From CAYVBE01 sp964448935 (lineage in GTDB: Bacteria > Planctomycetota > Brocadiia > SM23-32), in assembly GCA_964448935.1 (NCBI GenBank), contig CAYVBE010000194.1:1-7484 (forward strand): a DNA stretch of 7,484 bases, written 5' to 3'. The notes beneath the pieces were generated by a model. That model ran no database searches, had not been told where the DNA came from, and saw only the letters and a program-made list of their open reading frames with translations. How positions within the stretch are numbered: the first letter of the stretch is position 1; each line of letters opens with the position of its first letter. This document shows, piece after piece, positions 6,101-7,484 of the stretch. The translations under genes were made by a program, and so were the position numbers.

Positions 6101-6126
6101 GCCGGGCAAACACGTATTTGCCCGGC
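6101..6126. repeat. Perfect 10-bp inverted repeat with 6-base loop
   Basis: GCCGGGCAAA (6101-6110) and TTTGCCCGGC (6117-6126) are exact complements around CACGTA. It could form a stable stem on either strand. No T-tract follows, and no gene ends nearby, so it is more likely part of a dispersed palindromic repeat than a terminator. A second, imperfect stem (CGCTTCGCGC at 6047-6056 with GCGCGAGGCG at 6067-6076, one G-T pair) lies 45 bp upstream. Confidence 0.7.
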
Positions 6127-6282
6127 AGGGATATGCACGTTCCCAACCCGGTGGTGGCCCGCGTTCGGGCCTCCGCCGGGTATGCGCGGCAGCGCGTGTG
6201 GCCGTTCTCTGAAAGAGATATGCAAGCGTGGAAGGATAGTTTTTCCGTGCACACTCTTGCAGAGCCGTAATGGGTATTCTTA

Positions 6283-6293
6283 GAGTGTGTATG
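6283..6293 (+). repeat. IS5-family left terminal inverted repeat
   Basis: GAGTGTGTATG is an exact inverted match of the right end. Past one mismatch, a further AAA is shared. The direct duplication TTA is immediately outside (6280-6282). If the terminal A at 6282 is counted as repeat, the inverted repeat is 12 bp and the duplication shrinks to 2 bp; the two descriptions cannot be told apart. Confidence 0.88.
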
Positions 6294-6668
6294 GAAATTG
6301 GAGTTTCGGCCTCGTTAGATTGGGGGCATGGCACGAAAACCTTACCCTACAGACCTGACGGATGCGGAATGGGAAGTCCTGCAGCCTCCGCTGCCACCTG
6401 CGAGCAAGCCGGGACGGCCCCGGGAAGTGGACCTTCGAGAGGTAATCAACGCCTTGCTCTACATGGTTCGGAACGGCTGTGCGTGGCGCAGTTTGCCGCA
6501 CGACTTTCCGCCCTGGCCCACTGTGCAATACTACTTCCGCAAGTGGACCAAGAACGGCGACTGGGAACGTATCCACACACACTTGCGAGAACGGGAGCGA
6601 GTGCGCCTTGGGCGCGAGCCCACCCCCAGTGCCGCCAGCATCCACAGCCAGTCGGCCAAGACTACCGA

Positions 6669-6675
6669 AAAGGGG
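6669..6675 (+). promoter_or_regulatory. Possible programmed -1 frameshift site (A_AAG_GGG)
   Basis: In the N-terminal frame the codons are GAA AAG GGG GGC. The heptamer A_AAG_GGG fits the X_XXY_YYZ pattern for -1 slippage, and slipping back one base gives exactly the conserved K-G-G-P-R-G-Y-D-A-G-K-K-V sequence. Two-frame transposases are known in IS427-like members of IS5. The alternative is loss of one G from a seven-G run. The GC-rich downstream bases could stall ribosomes, but I see no clear pseudoknot. Confidence 0.45.
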
Positions 6676-6699
6676 GGCCGCGCGGCTACGATGCGGGAA

Positions 6700-6707
6700 A
6701 AAAGGTA
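6700..6707. repeat. 8-bp target site duplication of the nested element, left copy
   Basis: AAAAGGTA at 6700-6707 is identical to 6979-6986 on the other side of the 271-bp element. The site is the codon run for K-K-V in the transposase, so only one copy belongs to the original gene. Confidence 0.9.
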
Positions 6708-6978
6708 TCGGGCTATGCACTTTAGCCTTGTGCATACTACATATAGCACCCCGCAGTTGACCCCGAGTTTGCAGCATCAGCCGGGAATACTGGAGCAGGA
6801 TAGCACACACACTTACTTTGGTATGAGGTATAAAAGCCATCGTGAAGGCTCTCCAAAGCGTTGGTGGCGCATTGCCTGGGCTTTCGCCATTAAATCATGA
6901 ACCATCAAATCAACGACAATCGCGCATAACAGTGGCCTACAACATATAGTAGCCACAAGACCGAAGTGCATAGCCCGA
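6708..6978. mobile_element. 271-bp MITE-like non-autonomous element nested in the IS5 transposase
   Basis: Perfect 15-bp terminal inverted repeats, TCGGGCTATGCACTT (6708-6722) and its complement (6964-6978), are flanked by an exact 8-bp direct duplication AAAAGGTA (6700-6707 and 6979-6986). Removing the element and one duplication copy restores codons GGA AAA AAG GTA AAC GGC and the family motif GKKVNGRKR. The inverted similarity continues imperfectly to about 37 bp (roughly 27 matches). Both ends have a subterminal hairpin: GTGC/GCAC at 6730-6749 and GTGGCCTAC/GTAGCCAC at 6932-6956. The interior has no convincing gene; short frames cross it but match nothing I know. It appears less GC-rich than its surroundings. 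Transposase families making 8-bp duplications include ISL3, IS66, IS6 and IS1595, but I cannot match these ends to one. Confidence 0.9.
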
Positions 6979-6986
6979 AAAAGGTA
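6979..6986. repeat. 8-bp target site duplication of the nested element, right copy
   Basis: AAAAGGTA at 6979-6986, directly following the right terminal repeat and leading into the AAC GGC CGG codons of the conserved NGR motif of the transposase. Confidence 0.9.
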
Positions 6987-7416
6987 AACGGCCGGAAACG
7001 TCATATTCTGGTGGACACACAGGGTTTACTTCTGAAGGCCGTCGTCCACGCCGCGGATATCCAAGACCGTGATGGCGGCAAGCTGTTGGTGGACTCGCTG
7101 AAGTTGGAGGACTGGCCACGACTGAAGAAAATCTGGGCTGACGCCGGCTACCGCGGTCGTTTCGAGGATTGGCTGAGCGAACAGACGGGCTGGAGCATCG
7201 AGATCGTGGAAAAGCCCCTCGGTGGGGGCTTTCAGGTATTGCCGCGCCGCTGGGTGGTGGAGCGCACATTTGCATGGCTCTGTAAGTGCCGTCGTCTGAG
7301 CAAGGACTACGAAGCGCTGCCCAAAAGCGAGGAAACCTGGATATACCTGGCGATGAGCAACCTGATGTTGGGTCGTTTAGGCAAGAATGCCCAATCGAAG
7401 GCCGCATGACATTTTT

Positions 7417-7427
7417 CATACACACTC
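7417..7427 (-). repeat. IS5-family right terminal inverted repeat
   Basis: CATACACACTC is the inverted partner of 6283-6293, beginning 7 bases after the transposase stop codon and followed by the TTA duplication at 7428-7430. Confidence 0.88.
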
Positions 7428-7430
7428 TTA

Positions 7431-7484
7431 GCTCGACTTTCGACATTATGCTGCGCGGCTTTTGGCGCAGCGGTGCATCATTGA
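7431..7484. other. Flank beyond the IS: short hairpin, possible continuation of a gene interrupted near its start
   Basis: This 54-base tail holds a 7-bp perfect stem, GCTGCGC (7450-7456) and GCGCAGC (7465-7471). If the IS and one TTA copy are removed, the ATG at 6270 reads on as M-G-I-L-S-S-T-F-D-I-M-L-R-G-F-W-R-S-G-A and stays open to the window edge. That is too short to identify, and the ATG has only a weak ribosome binding site, so a broken gene is merely possible. Confidence 0.3.

Larger units (their letters stand above)
5670..6279. other. Repeat-rich intergenic region between the uncharacterised gene and the IS5 element
   Basis: No supported gene. Open frames here are short, overlapping, low in family character and without ribosome binding sites. 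The stretch instead contains, in order, a pair of oppositely oriented hairpin units (5769-5846), an AACTGTCA heptad repeat (5883-5933), an imperfect 10-bp stem (6047-6056 with 6067-6076) and a perfect 10-bp palindrome (6101-6126). It ends with a sequence at 6240-6258 that resembles the right end of the neighbouring insertion sequence. It looks like an accumulation site for small repetitive elements. Confidence 0.65.
6328..7409 (+). pseudogene. IS5-family transposase, frameshifted, active-site mutated and interrupted
   Basis: A DDE transposase catalysing cut-and-paste movement of the IS; here it is not intact. The N-terminal part (6328 to about 6675; 'DLTDAEWEVLQPPLPP', 'GRPREVDLREVINALLYMVR', 'GCAWRSLPHDFPPWPTVQYY') is the DUF4096-type helix-turn-helix region. 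The DDE domain begins at 'IHSQSAKTTEKGG', where the family has IDSQSVKTTEKGG, so the first catalytic Asp is His (H106, codon 6643-6645). A -1 shift near 6669-6675 is needed to continue as 'GPRGYDAGKKV'. The frame is then broken by the nested element (6708-6978) and resumes as 'NGRKRHILVDT' to the TGA at 7407-7409. The second Asp (D179, 'WADAGYRG', codon 7140-7142) and Glu (E219, 'VVERTFAWL', codon 7260-7262) remain. Reconstructed length is 267 residues, usual for the group. Confidence 0.9.
6283..7427 (+). mobile_element. IS5-family insertion sequence (IS427/IS1031-like group), interrupted by a nested element
   Basis: The boundaries are set by terminal inverted repeats GAGTGTGTATG (6283-6293) and CATACACACTC (7417-7427), flanked by a TTA duplication at 6280-6282 and 7428-7430, as expected for this group (2-4 bp, TA-containing targets). 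It is 1145 bp as found; subtracting the nested 271-bp element and its 8-bp duplication leaves 866 bp, normal for these small elements. It carries one transposase, on the plus strand, which fills almost the whole length and is not functional in its present form. Insertion is recent enough for the ends and target duplication to be intact. Group assignment within IS5 is inferred from size, frame arrangement and transposase motifs. Confidence 0.9.

Noticed and set aside
5769..6126. CRISPR array or riboswitch in the repeat-rich spacer
   Set aside because: The repeats are of different kinds and spacings, with no regular repeat-spacer pattern, and no gene follows in the right orientation for a riboswitch.
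6813..7004. 63-codon minus-strand frame inside the nested element
   Set aside because: It crosses the element boundary into the transposase and has no motif or ribosome binding site; the element appears non-coding.
6966..7409. Downstream open frame as an independent short transposase gene
   Set aside because: Its apparent start codon is in the right inverted repeat of the nested element; the homologous sequence begins at the duplicated AAAAGGTA, so it is the 3' piece of one broken gene.
7450..7471. Factor-independent terminator after the IS
   Set aside because: A 7-bp stem is present but no T-run follows it, and the T's lie in the loop.

Overview
The window is GC-rich bacterial chromosomal DNA with short Shine-Dalgarno-led genes and long, repeat-bearing intergenic stretches. 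No rRNA, tRNA or phylum-specific marker is visible, so the host cannot be placed with confidence. The family of the unknown-function gene at 4990-5625 and the many small palindromic intergenic units recall Armatimonadota, Planctomycetota or similar soil and thermal lineages, but that is impression and not proof.

Left part (1-4223), ordinary genes: the C-terminal part of a GT4-type glycosyltransferase is followed 13 bp later on the same strand by an RluD-type 23S rRNA pseudouridine synthase. Facing them is a DUF151 (bifunctional nuclease domain) gene on the minus strand. The convergent gap holds a degenerate 16-bp tandem repeat that runs into the DUF151 stop codon. DUF151 and a plus-strand EamA/DMT-type membrane transporter diverge from a compact region with two opposed TTGACG-type promoters. 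The transporter converges on, and overlaps by 17 bp, a minus-strand M14 zinc carboxypeptidase of the cytosolic carypeptidase type (cytosolic carboxypeptidase, CCP).

Middle part (4224-6279): a long apparently non-coding spacer, one minus-strand gene of a widespread uncharacterised family with an excellent ribosome binding site, and then about 650 bp of non-coding DNA. That last stretch holds two oppositely oriented hairpin units with co-varying stems, a heptad-phased AACTGTCA repeat and a 10-bp perfect palindrome.

Right part (6280-7484): an IS5-family (IS427/IS1031-like) insertion sequence with 11-bp terminal inverted repeats and a TTA target duplication. Its transposase is dead or damaged in three ways: the first catalytic Asp of DDE is His, the N- and C-terminal parts lie in different frames across an A_AAG_GGG run (a possible programmed -1 frameshift or a lesion), and a 271-bp non-coding element is nested in it. 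The nested element has 15-bp perfect inverted ends, continuing imperfectly to about 37 bp, and an exact 8-bp target duplication (AAAAGGTA). Removing it with one duplication copy restores the transposase motif precisely. It looks like a MITE of a family I cannot name and is the most interesting object here. The genes show no common pathway; the window reads as housekeeping and metabolic genes beside a small mobile-element landing zone.
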